64,000 nt of DNA from Methylotenera sp. (GTDB taxonomy: Bacteria > Pseudomonadota > Gammaproteobacteria > Burkholderiales > Methylophilaceae): contig JAUYAL010000077.1 in NCBI GenBank assembly GCA_030693535.1, forward strand, positions 186,001-250,000, in the 5' to 3' direction. Below are positions 55,001 to 63,793 of the stretch, piece by piece; positions within the stretch are counted from its first letter, which is position 1; each line of letters begins with the position of its first letter. The translations under genes were made by a program, and so were the position numbers. Below the pieces are notes generated by a model. That model made no database searches and was not told the DNA's origin. It was given only the letters and a program-made list of their open reading frames with translations.

Positions 55001-57783
55001 CAGATTTAGATATATGGCCTCGAGAATTAGCCTTAGAGTATCGAGCTGATGATCAGGAGGTGATGGATAGTCATTTGGCAAAATGTGCTGAAGAATTAAT
55101 AGAAATTGATGGGAAGTTCGTTTGGTTTGAAACCTATAAATCAGCAGTAAAGGTTGATGGTAAAGTTGTTGGGACAGTGGGCTTTGCGCGTAATATAGAC
55201 CAACGTAAAAAAGCTGAAAATCTTGAGTTACTTCGTAGTTCCGTATTGGAAAAATTAGCACAAAATATTATGCTGAATGAAGTGCTTGAAGATATCGTGC
55301 TGGAAGTAGAGAAGCTTATTCCAGAATCATGTTGTAGTATCTTATTGCTAGATAAGGAAGGAAAACATCTTTCTTTAGCTGTGGCTCCGAACTTGCCACC
55401 ATTCTACAATAGTGCAATTGAAGGGCTGGAAATCGGCATGGGCGTCGGCTCTTGTGGAGCAGCGGCTTATACTGGAGAGCGCGTAATTGTTGACGATATT
55501 TCAACACATGCTTATTGGCAGCCTTATAAAGAACTTGCAGCCAAGGCAGGCTTAGGTGCATGTTGGTCTCAGCCTATTAAATCTCCTTCTGGGAAAGTGC
55601 TTGGTACATTTGCTATTTATCATGCGCAATCCAATTCGCCAACTGAGTTTGATATCGCCGTTATTGAGCAATCTGCACGTTTAGCAAACATCGCTATTGA
55701 GCGACAACTTTCAGCGCAAAAACTCCATGAAAGTGAGGAGTTTTTGCGTTCAGTCATTGAGGCAATCCCCGATGCGATTTTTCTTAAAGATGGTGCTGGG
55801 CACTGGTTAATTGTTAACGAAGCCGCTAAAGGTTTATTTCAGTTGCATAACATTCCTTGGTATGGAAAAAATGAAATGGAATTGGCCGAGCTTCATCCAG
55901 AGTTTCGTGCTGCACATGAAGCATGTTTGACTGACGACAATAAAGCTTGGGAAAATGGAAAACTCACACTTTTTAACGAGATAATTGTTGATAAAACAGG
56001 TAATAGACTTGATTTTGAAGTGCGTAAGATGCCGGTTTTTGATGAGAAAGGACAGAGAAAGTCGTTGATAATTATCGGTCAAGACGTCACTCAACGTAAG
56101 CTCGTAGATAATGAACTTAGTGTTGCTGCTATTGCCTTTGAAGCGCAAGAAGGCATGATGGTTACTGACGCCAATAACACTATTTTAAAGGTCAATCAGG
56201 CTTTTTCTGTCATTACTGGGTATAGCTCGGACGAGCTTGTTGGTCAGACGCCTAGTCTACTTAGTTCGGGCCAGCACGAAAAAGAATTTTATGTAAGCAT
56301 GTGGAAGACTGTAGAAACCACAGGCCACTGGGCTGGAGAGATTTATAATCGTCGCAAAAATGGTGAAATTTATCCTCAGCATCTTACAATTACTGTCGTA
56401 CTGGATTTAGAAGGTAATGTTAGCAATTATGTTGCAAATATTACTGATATCACGATGAGTAAAACTGCCGCAGAGGAAATTCAGCATCTGGCTTTTTATG
56501 ATCCACTTACTCGATTACCCAATCGACGTCTTTTTGTGGATAGACTGAATCAAGCACTAGTTGCGAGTGCGCGTAACGGTAAGGATGGCGCAGTACTATT
56601 TTTAGATCTTGATCATTTTAAAACGCTTAACGACACCTTGGGGCATGATGTTGGCGACTTGTTATTGCAACAAGTCGCAGAACGTTTGACAGCCTGCGTG
56701 CGAGAAGGTGATACAGTTGCCCGTTTGGGTGGCGATGAGTATGTGGTGTTGCTAGAAGACCTCAGCGGGGATATGCTGGTAGCTGCAGCGCAGGCAGAAG
56801 AAGTGAGTGAAAAAATACTGGCTGCGCTTAACCGCCCTTATCAGCTGGCCACGCATGAATATCTAAGTACGCCAAGTATTGGGGTAGCACTTTTTGCTGA
56901 TCATAATCAATCACAAGAAGAGCTACTCAAACATGCTGACATTGCCATGTACCAAGCTAAAAAAGCAGGTCGCAATGCTATCAGGTTCTTTGACCCTAAA
57001 ATGCAGGAGGCTATTCTTGCTCGTGTAGACCTAGAACGCGAATTACGCAAAGCACTAGAGAAACATCAATTACACTTGCATTATCAGATTCAAGTCGATC
57101 AGACGGGTCAAGCGATGGGGGCGGAGGCATTAATTCGCTGGATACACTCAGAACGTGGCCTAATTTCCCCCTTTCACTTTATCCCCTTAGCTGAAGAAAC
57201 TGGATTGATACTCCCAATCGGGCAATGGGTGCTAGAGACCGCCTGTGCTCAACTCAAACTCTGGGAGCAAGATAAACGTACCCATCACCTCACGCTATCA
57301 ATCAACGTCAGTCCTAAACAGTTTCACCAAGCGAACTTTGTGTCACAAGTACAAGCTGCTGTTAAACAATATGCCATAGATCCAATGAAACTAAAGCTAG
57401 AGCTCACAGAAAGTATGTTGCTAGATAATGTAGAAGACACCATTTACACTATGAACGCATTAAAAGAAGTCGGCATACGCTTCTCACTAGATGATTTTGG
57501 CACGGGCTATTCATCCCTGCAATATCTCAAAAGATTACCGCTCTATCAGCTAAAGATAGATCAATCCTTTGTTCGCGACATTGCTGTTGACAATAGTGAC
57601 CAAGCGATTGTCCGCACGATTATTGCTATGGCACACACACTCAACCTGAGTGTCATTGCAGAAGGTGTAGAGACAATAGAGCAACAAGACCTTCTACTGA
57701 GTAATGGATGCTCAAGCTATCAAGGATACTTTTTTGGTAAGCCAGTACCGATTGAGCAGTTTGATGAAGCACTGAAAAAGTAG
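52063..57783 (+). CDS. Membrane-bound multi-PAS/GAF GGDEF-EAL protein
   Basis: 1906 residues. Order: membrane helix (about 7-28), periplasmic Cache-like sensor (about 30-345), second membrane helix (about 348-370), HAMP (about 370-422), five PAS domains (about 422-530, 542-660, 666-790, 802-927, 932-1049), GAF (about 1052-1212), two PAS (about 1226-1345, 1352-1469), GGDEF (about 1475-1640) and EAL (about 1655-1906). GGDEF has GGDEY at 1556-1560 and an REGD I-site five residues before; EAL keeps EALIRW (1688-1690 EAL), DDFGTGYSSL and LKIDQSF. Both activities therefore look intact, making it a possible bifunctional c-di-GMP enzyme. Ligand unknown. Monocistronic. Confidence 0.93.
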   Translation: MNVGRKLLLSVVVSVALVTIPAAFAIYTYIKQKMLENESATLMAETDAQVAAYAKTMRDYEQSLNAFSRIVVRELSSPSKAGETEVFDSLLHKDNDGAWRNHRKGFDGKFESGIFLPPDALLDNKQKILHLRTKRIMDVFGSSIVTSNVNIWLLTNDKTEVIYDHLYPDFVFSMPADTDYTKTPWITLANPVANPKRELRWSPPLFDIPSKSWIVSAILPLDINGRWIGTLGRDISISKTLPILLQKNQRYAGGLRFIIDEQDRFIEAGPWQHALESNPEKFVPDLAKEPDLAKLLAHEGQFLSAHLHQLDFSFQGIKYIAIDSTMPTTGWRFIQLIPVTEILASLQKLFYALMALVLVVSLFIGFLMSSMVNYSIVGRLQSLSNSVRRYGLGDFSSRASLTGNDEIAKTAHEFDNMAEQIKATLEAIPDLLFDIGLDGWYYAAHSPLNGFLGASVKALVGKTVQEVLPPEACKVMMAALKEANASGLSVGKQYELSVPLGKRWFELSVARKMGDDENPRFIVLSRDITERNLADAQIEESRNLLQTIIDVAPIKVFWKDLDSRYTGCNNAFAKDAGFEMPADVIGKDDSQFESTSDADRYRADDLAVMNSGIPKLFYEQYHVAENGKPRWTLTSKLPLKNSRNEVIGLLGIEEDITERKLTLQALIESEYRSKFAIEGSGDGVWDVNLQTNEANYSKRWREMLGLSKEDIAPSREEWRARIHPDDKARVAEASRAYLSGETEVYAVEYRLQCKDESYKWMLSRGMLVSRTEDGKPLRMIGTQIDINERKLVEEDLRLTKRSLIESRDRYLDLYEFAPVGYLSVTKHGMVTEVNWKVTSILGLNRKDINQHRFIEFIAEEDKRLWQSEFANLLSADTGQDVNFDIKFVRGNQTIIIINLNCLRMDNDEEQPILRISLMDVTKVKQIELALQEREGYQRALLDNFPFLVWLKDKKHRFLAVNQTFANVTGYKSTEMLLGKSDLDIWPRELALEYRADDQEVMDSHLAKCAEELIEIDGKFVWFETYKSAVKVDGKVVGTVGFARNIDQRKKAENLELLRSSVLEKLAQNIMLNEVLEDIVLEVEKLIPESCCSILLLDKEGKHLSLAVAPNLPPFYNSAIEGLEIGMGVGSCGAAAYTGERVIVDDISTHAYWQPYKELAAKAGLGACWSQPIKSPSGKVLGTFAIYHAQSNSPTEFDIAVIEQSARLANIAIERQLSAQKLHESEEFLRSVIEAIPDAIFLKDGAGHWLIVNEAAKGLFQLHNIPWYGKNEMELAELHPEFRAAHEACLTDDNKAWENGKLTLFNEIIVDKTGNRLDFEVRKMPVFDEKGQRKSLIIIGQDVTQRKLVDNELSVAAIAFEAQEGMMVTDANNTILKVNQAFSVITGYSSDELVGQTPSLLSSGQHEKEFYVSMWKTVETTGHWAGEIYNRRKNGEIYPQHLTITVVLDLEGNVSNYVANITDITMSKTAAEEIQHLAFYDPLTRLPNRRLFVDRLNQALVASARNGKDGAVLFLDLDHFKTLNDTLGHDVGDLLLQQVAERLTACVREGDTVARLGGDEYVVLLEDLSGDMLVAAAQAEEVSEKILAALNRPYQLATHEYLSTPSIGVALFADHNQSQEELLKHADIAMYQAKKAGRNAIRFFDPKMQEAILARVDLERELRKALEKHQLHLHYQIQVDQTGQAMGAEALIRWIHSERGLISPFHFIPLAEETGLILPIGQWVLETACAQLKLWEQDKRTHHLTLSINVSPKQFHQANFVSQVQAAVKQYAIDPMKLKLELTESMLLDNVEDTIYTMNALKEVGIRFSLDDFGTGYSSLQYLKRLPLYQLKIDQSFVRDIAVDNSDQAIVRTIIAMAHTLNLSVIAEGVETIEQQDLLLSNGCSSYQGYFFGKPVPIEQFDEALKK

Positions 57784-57796
57784 CATTCTATTGCTA

Positions 57797-59587
57797 TTAA
57801 AAACCAAGCCAACGAGCACTTTGGTAAAAAACAAAGCTGACAATCCATGCTAACCCTAGCGACCAAGCAATGGAAAGCCACATAAAGGCGCTACTTTTAG
57901 ATTCACTTTTAAGCGTAGCAATGGTGGATAAACAAGGCGTGTAAATCAACGTAAACAGCATAAAGCTCACAGCTTGAACCCAATCTATTTGGGTCGCTAT
58001 TTGTGCCATCAGTGCATCACCTTGCAACCCGTAAATTACAGCAAGTGCACCCACTACGATTTCTTTTGCGACAAAACCAAATATTAAAGCGATAGCTAGC
58101 TGACTGTTAATACCTATTGGATCAAGTATTGGGGAAAAGAATGAGCCAATCTGACCCGCAAATGTACCTATGCTGGCTGGTGGTAAGTTGCTGGGAAAGT
58201 TTGTTAAGGCCCAAACTAGCACTACGCCAATGATAATAAACTTAGTGGCACGGTTAATGAAGTGCTTCACTTCGTGCCAGCCACGTAACAGAATTTGACG
58301 TAAGGTTGGAAAGCGATAAGGTGGTAATTCCAAAATAAAGGGCTCAGAATTCTTGTATTGACCTTGAAAAAGTAACGCGGTCAAAAACATAGTTAAAAAA
58401 CTCATCACGTACAACGCAAACAATATAAGCGGTGCTTGATTTGCTGTGAATAAGGCTGTAATCATAAAGATAAATACTTGCAACCTCGCAGAGCATAGTG
58501 ACAGCGGAATAACTAGCATAGTTAGCAAGCGCATGGGACGCGAGCGCATGATTCGTGTGCCCATGAGCGCCGGAACGTTACAACCAAACCCCATCAGCAT
58601 CATCACAAAACCACGTCCATCTAAACCCATTTTAGCCATGAGGGCATCCATAAGAAATGCTGCTCGTGAGAGATAACCACTATCCTCCACCATAGACATT
58701 ACCAAAAAGAACAGGACAATAATCGGCACAAATGCAGCTACAGTAGCTATGCCATTGTAAATGCCATCTAACATTAATCCGCTTAACCAAGGTGGGCTGG
58801 CAATAAATAGTGGCTCTAAAAGGCTTGAGCGCAATAGTTGTAATGCCCAAGCTAAGCCATCTTGCATTGGTTTTCCAGCACTAAAAATAAACTGAAATAA
58901 CAAGAACATTGCTAAAAAGAATAAGGGCAAGCCAAACCACTTATGCAGAAAAACCTTATCAATTTTATCGGTCGTATTGTTACTCAGTGTCGTTGGAATT
59001 TGAACATGATGCTGAATCAAGGATTCCATTTCTTGTTCTATTTGATTGTCTTCTTGTAATAATTGGCTAATCACTTGCGGATCACTTGCGTGCAGATTTT
59101 GATTGATAATTAATGTGGCCGCTTGCAGTGCTTTAGGTAAGCCGTCGCCATATTTCGCGCTTATTTGTATCACAGGCACGTGTAGGTCTTTTCCTAGGTT
59201 ATCGGTATCAATGGTAATGCCAGACTGTCTAGCCTCATCAGCCATATTAAGCGCAAGTACGGTCGGTAGATTTAATTTTTTAAGTTGTAGTACGAGTGAA
59301 AGTTGACGGTCTATTTGAGAGCTATTCAACAATATGATAACTAAATCTACTGAATTGTTTGACAAAAAACGTCTTACTACCTGCTCGTCTTCTGAGAATC
59401 CATGTAGATCATAAATGCCTGGCAAATCGATTAATTCGGCGATGTGTCCACCGATGAGGATTTTAGCACTCATTAAGTCTACTGTAATGCCAGGCCAGTT
59501 GCCCACTCTAGCAGATGCGCCACTGATGCGATTAAATAGGGTGGATTTACCCGTATTGGGCATGCCTAATAATGCGATACGTTTCAT
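57797..59587 (-). CDS. feoB: Ferrous iron transport protein B
   Basis: 596 residues, shorter than E. coli FeoB (773) but with all core parts. N-terminal G domain: GMPNTGKS at 8-15, DLPG at 54-57, NMAD at 114-117; then a helical spacer and a polytopic membrane region with two Gate-type domains. It imports Fe2+ across the inner membrane, with GTP hydrolysis. It is cotranscribed with feoA 27 bases upstream and convergent with the GGDEF-EAL gene. Confidence 0.95.
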   Translation of the reverse strand: MKRIALLGMPNTGKSTLFNRISGASARVGNWPGITVDLMSAKILIGGHIAELIDLPGIYDLHGFSEDEQVVRRFLSNNSVDLVIILLNSSQIDRQLSLVLQLKKLNLPTVLALNMADEARQSGITIDTDNLGKDLHVPVIQISAKYGDGLPKALQAATLIINQNLHASDPQVISQLLQEDNQIEQEMESLIQHHVQIPTTLSNNTTDKIDKVFLHKWFGLPLFFLAMFLLFQFIFSAGKPMQDGLAWALQLLRSSLLEPLFIASPPWLSGLMLDGIYNGIATVAAFVPIIVLFFLVMSMVEDSGYLSRAAFLMDALMAKMGLDGRGFVMMLMGFGCNVPALMGTRIMRSRPMRLLTMLVIPLSLCSARLQVFIFMITALFTANQAPLILFALYVMSFLTMFLTALLFQGQYKNSEPFILELPPYRFPTLRQILLRGWHEVKHFINRATKFIIIGVVLVWALTNFPSNLPPASIGTFAGQIGSFFSPILDPIGINSQLAIALIFGFVAKEIVVGALAVIYGLQGDALMAQIATQIDWVQAVSFMLFTLIYTPCLSTIATLKSESKSSAFMWLSIAWSLGLAWIVSFVFYQSARWLGF

Positions 59588-59614
59588 AAGTTTTATTTTT
59601 AGCGTAAGTGAATC

Positions 59615-59842
59615 TTAAAAGGTATCAATGCGAATGCGAGCGGCTTCTGTGCTGCGTAAAATTACATCTGTAGTACCTAAACGCACATGCAGTGGGCCGT
59701 TAAAATTAGCGCGTCGAATTAAACTAAGTGGCTTGCCTACACGAAAGCCTAATGCAGATAGGCGATGAAAAAGTGTTTCCTCAGCTTCAATTGCTGAAAT
59801 GATAGCGTGTTGCCCTATTTTCAATTGAGACAAAAATTGCAT
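59615..59842 (-). CDS. feoA: Ferrous iron transport protein A
   Basis: About 75 residues from ATG 59842, MQFLSQLKIGQ. An upstream in-frame start (59926) would add 28 residues and run through the Fur box, so the short form is preferred and matches the family length. SH3-like FeoA fold with RLSALGFRVGKPLSLIRRA and the C-terminal AARIRI. It is a small cytoplasmic partner of FeoB. Confidence 0.9.
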   Translation of the reverse strand: MQFLSQLKIGQHAIISAIEAEETLFHRLSALGFRVGKPLSLIRRANFNGPLHVRLGTTDVILRSTEAARIRIDTF

Positions 59843-59865
59843 TTGGTCCGCTTGTTTTTTTAAAT

Positions 59866-59884
59866 GATAACGATTCTTATTATC
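59866..59884 (-). promoter_or_regulatory. Fur box upstream of feoAB
   Basis: The 19 bases GATAACGATTCTTATTATC match the classical Fur consensus at 15 of 19 positions. The site ends 23 bases before the chosen feoA start, consistent with iron repression of feoAB. Confidence 0.8.
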
Positions 59885-59950
59885 GCATAAATCTCTGCGG
59901 ATGTGCAATTCATGATTATTTAACATATTGCTACCAAGATTTGAAAAGAA

Positions 59951-59976
59951 AAAGGCCCGGAAAATTCCGAGCCTTT
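59951..59976 (-). terminator. Terminator of the parvulin gene
   Basis: On the reverse strand a 12-bp stem (one G-U pair) with a 2-base centre is followed by TTTTTC. It lies 27 bases after the prolyl isomerase stop. Confidence 0.88.
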
Positions 59977-60002
59977 CATTAACATGCTACATTAAAAATT
60001 AC

Positions 60003-60791
60003 TTATTTTGAGATGTCTACTTTTGCTTTAGTACGTAAATCAGACATCATTTTTTCTAGATTACGTTGTTGAAGGTTTTTTTGCAGACCTTCCTTTACTT
60101 TGTCGTAAGCCAGTGGTTGTGAAGTGCGAGTATCGACAAGTTTTATCACGTGCCAGCCAAACTGAGTTTGAGCTGGAGTGGCAGATACTGCACCTTTTTG
60201 TAGGCCAGCAACGGCATCGCTAAATGGTTTCACCATCGTTGCTGGTGAGAACCAACCTAAATCGCCGCCTTTTTCTTTAGAGCCAGGATCTATTGATTTT
60301 TCTTTTGCAATTTTTGCAAAATCACCACCCTTAGCTAGCTGAGCGATAATTTCTTTTGCTTCAGCTTCTGTTTTTACTAAAACATGGCGTGCGCTGTATT
60401 CTTTCTCACCATAAGCCTTTTTATACTGTTCATATGCGGCTTTAGTGTCAGCATCTGAAATTGGATTTTTCTTGATATAGTCTTGAAGAAATGTTGATGT
60501 TAGCAGTTCTCGGCGTGAAAGTTCTTCACGGGCGATATAATCAGTTTGTTTATCGAGACCAATTTTTAGTGCTTCTTGGTATACAAGTTCTGAGTCTATC
60601 AATTTGTTGGTAATCGCTTGCTTGACTTGATCATCAACTTTTTGACCGCGCGCAGCAGCATCTTTAGCAATGTAGTCATAAACGGATTGTTTGATTTGTT
60701 TACCATTGACGGTTGCCACTGCATCCGCGGCAAATGCTGATGGTGCTAATGAAAGAATCGCTACAGCAATTAATGTTTGGGTGAATTTCAT
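60003..60791 (-). CDS. Periplasmic parvulin-type peptidyl-prolyl isomerase
   Basis: 262 residues. Signal peptide (AFA cleavage at about 21), an N-terminal helical SurA/PrsA-like region, then a rotamase domain (about 128-225): YSARHVLVKTEAEAKEIIAQL, GGDLGWFSPATMVKPFSDAV, TQFGWHVIKLVD. It assists folding of exported proteins. TTGAGGA precedes the ATG. It follows bolA, yciI and yciB, a conserved betaproteobacterial cluster. Confidence 0.93.
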   Translation of the reverse strand: MKFTQTLIAVAILSLAPSAFAADAVATVNGKQIKQSVYDYIAKDAAARGQKVDDQVKQAITNKLIDSELVYQEALKIGLDKQTDYIAREELSRRELLTSTFLQDYIKKNPISDADTKAAYEQYKKAYGEKEYSARHVLVKTEAEAKEIIAQLAKGGDFAKIAKEKSIDPGSKEKGGDLGWFSPATMVKPFSDAVAGLQKGAVSATPAQTQFGWHVIKLVDTRTSQPLAYDKVKEGLQKNLQQRNLEKMMSDLRTKAKVDISK

Positions 60792-60842
60792 GCAAAAATC
60801 CTCAAGGTTATAAAAGGTGAATAATAAGTTGTTAGAATGGTT

Positions 60843-61103
60843 TTAAAGTTCATTAGGCGCAATAGCATTTATGCTTAATGCGTGAATTTTACTAGGAATA
60901 AGGTCGGCAAGTATCTGATAAATAATGCGATGTCGCATTATCTGTGATTTTTCAGAAAAATGCGAGCTTGTTATCTTAAGTTTAAAGTGACCGCCACCAG
61001 AGTTTCCAGGGTGCCCAGCATGCATGGCACTTTCATCTTCAATATCAATTGTAAGAGGTGTTATTGCTTGTAGGCGGATTGTTATTTCTTCAGCTAAGGT
61101 CAT
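60843..61103 (-). CDS. bolA: BolA family protein
   Basis: About 86 residues from ATG 61103; a TTG nine bases upstream is less likely. BolA fold with IEDESAMHAGHPG, GGHFKLKITSSHF and QIMRHRIIYQILADLI, including the conserved His used for Fe-S cluster sharing with monothiol glutaredoxins. The C-terminus HALSINAIAP is typical. Confidence 0.93.
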   Translation of the reverse strand: MTLAEEITIRLQAITPLTIDIEDESAMHAGHPGNSGGGHFKLKITSSHFSEKSQIMRHRIIYQILADLIPSKIHALSINAIAPNEL

Positions 61104-61117
61104 TAGGGGCAAAAAAA

Positions 61118-61420
61118 TTAATTAGGTAAGGTTTTTCTAAAAGGTCTTACAGTAACGCTTTTATAAACATTTGAGATGACAAAAGGATCATTATCAGCCC
61201 ATATTGTTGCTTCATCTAGGTTGGGAAATTCGGCCACAATCAAACTTCCCGTAAACCCCGCAGGCCCAGGGTCAGTGCTGTCAATGGCGGGGAAAGGCCC
61301 CGCTAGTAATAATCTGCCAGCCTCTTGCAGTGCTTGCAGGCGTTTTAGATGTTCAGGTCTCGCCACTAAGCGCTTTTCTAAGCTATTAGGCGCATCTTCA
61401 GCCATGATTGCATACCACAT
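61118..61420 (-). CDS. yciI: YciI-like protein
   Basis: 100 residues, a ferredoxin-like YCII fold. The candidate active-site residues are the His and Asp in ARPEHLKRLQ and WADNDPF. Biochemical role unsettled. It begins inside the yciB stop (TAATG), so translation is coupled. Confidence 0.92.
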   Translation of the reverse strand: MWYAIMAEDAPNSLEKRLVARPEHLKRLQALQEAGRLLLAGPFPAIDSTDPGPAGFTGSLIVAEFPNLDEATIWADNDPFVISNVYKSVTVRPFRKTLPN

Positions 61421-61977
61421 TATTTGTTCTCACTTTTATCTTCAATGGGTTCAATAAGGTATTCTTTTAATACTAGAGTTTGCCCAATGATGAAAATAAA
61501 CATGATGGCAGTAACGCCAAATAATTTGAAATTTACCCAAGCATTTTCGGTAAAACTAAAAGCGACATATAAGTTAAGGAAGCCTAATAACACAAGAAAC
61601 ACCACCCAAGCCCAATTTAATTTGTTCCAAATAGATGTTGGTGCATCTATCATTTTACTCATCATCTGTTTGATGAAATTTTTATTAAAAAATAAGTTGG
61701 AAATAAGTAAAGTTAATGCAAGTATCCAATAGAGCACTGTTGGCTTCCACATGATGTAGGTTTTATCATGGAGAAGCAAGGTAACGCCGCCGAGTATGCC
61801 GATAATGGCACCACTCACAAGTAGCATTTTTTCAATTTTTCCATGACGAATTTTACTATAGATAATTTGTGCAATCGTAGCAACAATTGCAACTGCAGTT
61901 GCAGTGAAAATACCAAAAAACTTAAATGCAATAAAAAACAAAATAACGGGAAACAGGTCAAATAAAAACTTATTCAT
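61420..61977 (-). CDS. yciB: Inner membrane septation protein YciB/IspZ
   Basis: 185 residues, about five membrane helices. Family segments: FDLFPVILFFIAFKFFGIFTATAVAIVAT, the WKPTVLYW region and NLAWVVFL-like NWAWVVFLVLLGFLNLYVAF. It is an inner-membrane protein linked to cell envelope synthesis and division. Confidence 0.94.
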   Translation of the reverse strand: MNKFLFDLFPVILFFIAFKFFGIFTATAVAIVATIAQIIYSKIRHGKIEKMLLVSGAIIGILGGVTLLLHDKTYIMWKPTVLYWILALTLLISNLFFNKNFIKQMMSKMIDAPTSIWNKLNWAWVVFLVLLGFLNLYVAFSFTENAWVNFKLFGVTAIMFIFIIGQTLVLKEYLIEPIEDKSENK

Positions 61978-62161
61978 GGTTTTATGCTGGTCGCTTTCTA
62001 AGTAGTGCTTATTTAAAGGGCGTTAATTTAAGAGGGTTTTACATTTTAAAAAATCAATGTGTAACAACGCTTTAGCGTGAGTCGATATTTTGCTATGATT
62101 GACGTTGTGCCACAAGGTTTAATTTTCAAGTTATTTTTCTAATTATTTATGTTTAGTGTTC

Positions 62162-63043
62162 ATGTCATTAATATTCGACTTACATTCCCATTCTACTATC
62201 TCTGATGGCGTTTTAAGCCCTACGGAGCTAGTTGATCATGCCGTGGCGCATGGAGTAGATGTGCTGGCGCTGACTGATCATGATGATACCGGCGGATTAT
62301 CGTCGGCTTCGCTTCATGCCAAGCGGAGTGGTTTGCAATTGATTAATGGCGTAGAAATTTCAGTCACATGGAAAAAACGTACTTTGCATATTGTCGGTCT
62401 CAAAATAGATCCTGAGTATCCGCCATTAAAAGCTGGATTGGCTTCTATTCGTGCTGGTCGCCATGTGCGAGCAGTGGGCATGGCTGCCGGATTAGACAAA
62501 GTTGGCATTGTGGGCAGTTTAGAAGGGGCGTACGAGTATGCTAGGGAAGGTATTATTGGTCGAGTACATTTTGCTAGATATTTAGTAAACAATGGTGTTT
62601 CAAAAGATAGCAAAACTGTGTTCAAAAAATATCTGGTTAAAGGTAAGCCAGGTTATGTTGAGCACGAATGGGCGAGCTTGGCAGATGCGGTAAGTTGGAT
62701 TGTTGATAGCGGTGGGGTGGCGGTTCTTGCGCATCCAGGGCGATATGATTTACGTCGCACGAGCATGCTAGTTCTGTTGGAAGAGTTTAGAGATTTAGGT
62801 GGCACCGCTATTGAGGTTGTAACGGGAAGCCACACAGGTGCGCAATATGTTGAGTTTGCGAAGTATGCTCAAATGTTTGGCTTTAAATCTTCTGTAGGCA
62901 CTGATTATCATGGTAAAGGTTTAAGCTTTATGGAAATGGGCCGCTTACCTGCGCTGCCTAGTAATTGCATACCTGTTTGGCATGATTGGCCTGAAGCATT
63001 AATCCCAAGTAGAAAGACGTCAGCGGTTAAATTGACAGATTAA
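62162..63043 (+). CDS. PHP-domain phosphoesterase (RNase AM / YciV type)
   Basis: About 293 residues from ATG 62162; a GTG two codons upstream is possible. The metal-binding PHP motifs are DLHSHST (6-12), TDHDDTGG, a later HPGRYDL and SVGTDYHG. Homologues in E. coli hydrolyse 3',5'-nucleoside bisphosphates and RNA 5' ends. The neighbouring YrdC/YciO-family gene matches the E. coli yciV-yciO linkage. Confidence 0.9.
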   Translation: MSLIFDLHSHSTISDGVLSPTELVDHAVAHGVDVLALTDHDDTGGLSSASLHAKRSGLQLINGVEISVTWKKRTLHIVGLKIDPEYPPLKAGLASIRAGRHVRAVGMAAGLDKVGIVGSLEGAYEYAREGIIGRVHFARYLVNNGVSKDSKTVFKKYLVKGKPGYVEHEWASLADAVSWIVDSGGVAVLAHPGRYDLRRTSMLVLLEEFRDLGGTAIEVVTGSHTGAQYVEFAKYAQMFGFKSSVGTDYHGKGLSFMEMGRLPALPSNCIPVWHDWPEALIPSRKTSAVKLTD

Positions 63044-63082
63044 ATATTTGTGAAATCTATTTGAAAGTATACCAATAAAAAT

Positions 63083-63706
63083 ATGTCACAATTTTTTAAT
63101 ATAAATCTAGAAAATCCACAGCAACGACTTATTATGCAAACAGCAGATATTTTGCGTAATGGTGGAGTGATTGCCTATCCAACCGATTCAGGCTACGCAT
63201 TAGGATGCATGATAGGTCATAGTGATGCGCAAACGCGCATTCGCCAAATTCGTGATGTGGATGATAAACATTTATTTACCTTAGTTTGTCGTAATTTAAG
63301 TGAACTGGGTAATTACGCTATTGTAAGCAATAGTCAGTTTCGCTTACTTAAAGCCAATACGCCAGGAACGTATACTTTTATTTTAAATGCAACACGTGAA
63401 GTGCCACGTAAACTGCAGCATCCAAAACGAAATACAGTAGGGTTGCGGGTGCCAGCACATGCCGTTGTACAAGCTATACTAGAAGCCATAGACGCCCCGC
63501 TATTAAGTATGACGCTATATTTTCCAGATGACGATAGAGTGCTGAGTGAGGCTTGGGAAATACGCGATAAGCTTGAGCATTTAGTTGAAGTAGTGATTGA
63601 TGCAGGGCATTGTGTTGCAGGAGCAACATCTGTAATTAATTTAACTGGGGATGCGCCAGAATTAATACGTGAAGGCATGGGCGATTTGATGCCTTTTGGG
63701 CTTTAA
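63083..63706 (+). CDS. YrdC/Sua5/YciO family protein
   Basis: 207 residues. The nucleotide- and threonine-binding core is visible in GGVIAYPTDSGYALGC, IRQIRDVDDKHLFTLVC, PGTYTFILNATREVPRKL and NTVGLRVP. It is either an L-threonylcarbamoyladenylate synthase or its YciO paralogue; linkage to the PHP gene favours YciO. The N-terminal KxR region is altered (RQIRDVDDK), again YciO-like. Confidence 0.88.
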   Translation: MSQFFNINLENPQQRLIMQTADILRNGGVIAYPTDSGYALGCMIGHSDAQTRIRQIRDVDDKHLFTLVCRNLSELGNYAIVSNSQFRLLKANTPGTYTFILNATREVPRKLQHPKRNTVGLRVPAHAVVQAILEAIDAPLLSMTLYFPDDDRVLSEAWEIRDKLEHLVEVVIDAGHCVAGATSVINLTGDAPELIREGMGDLMPFGL

Positions 63707-63793
63707 TTCTCAGGGTCTTTCAAATGAGTGCTGCGCTTCTTAAATTGCAGTGAACGCAGATGTGTACCGATATATATTTAAAAAGAGTAAGTA

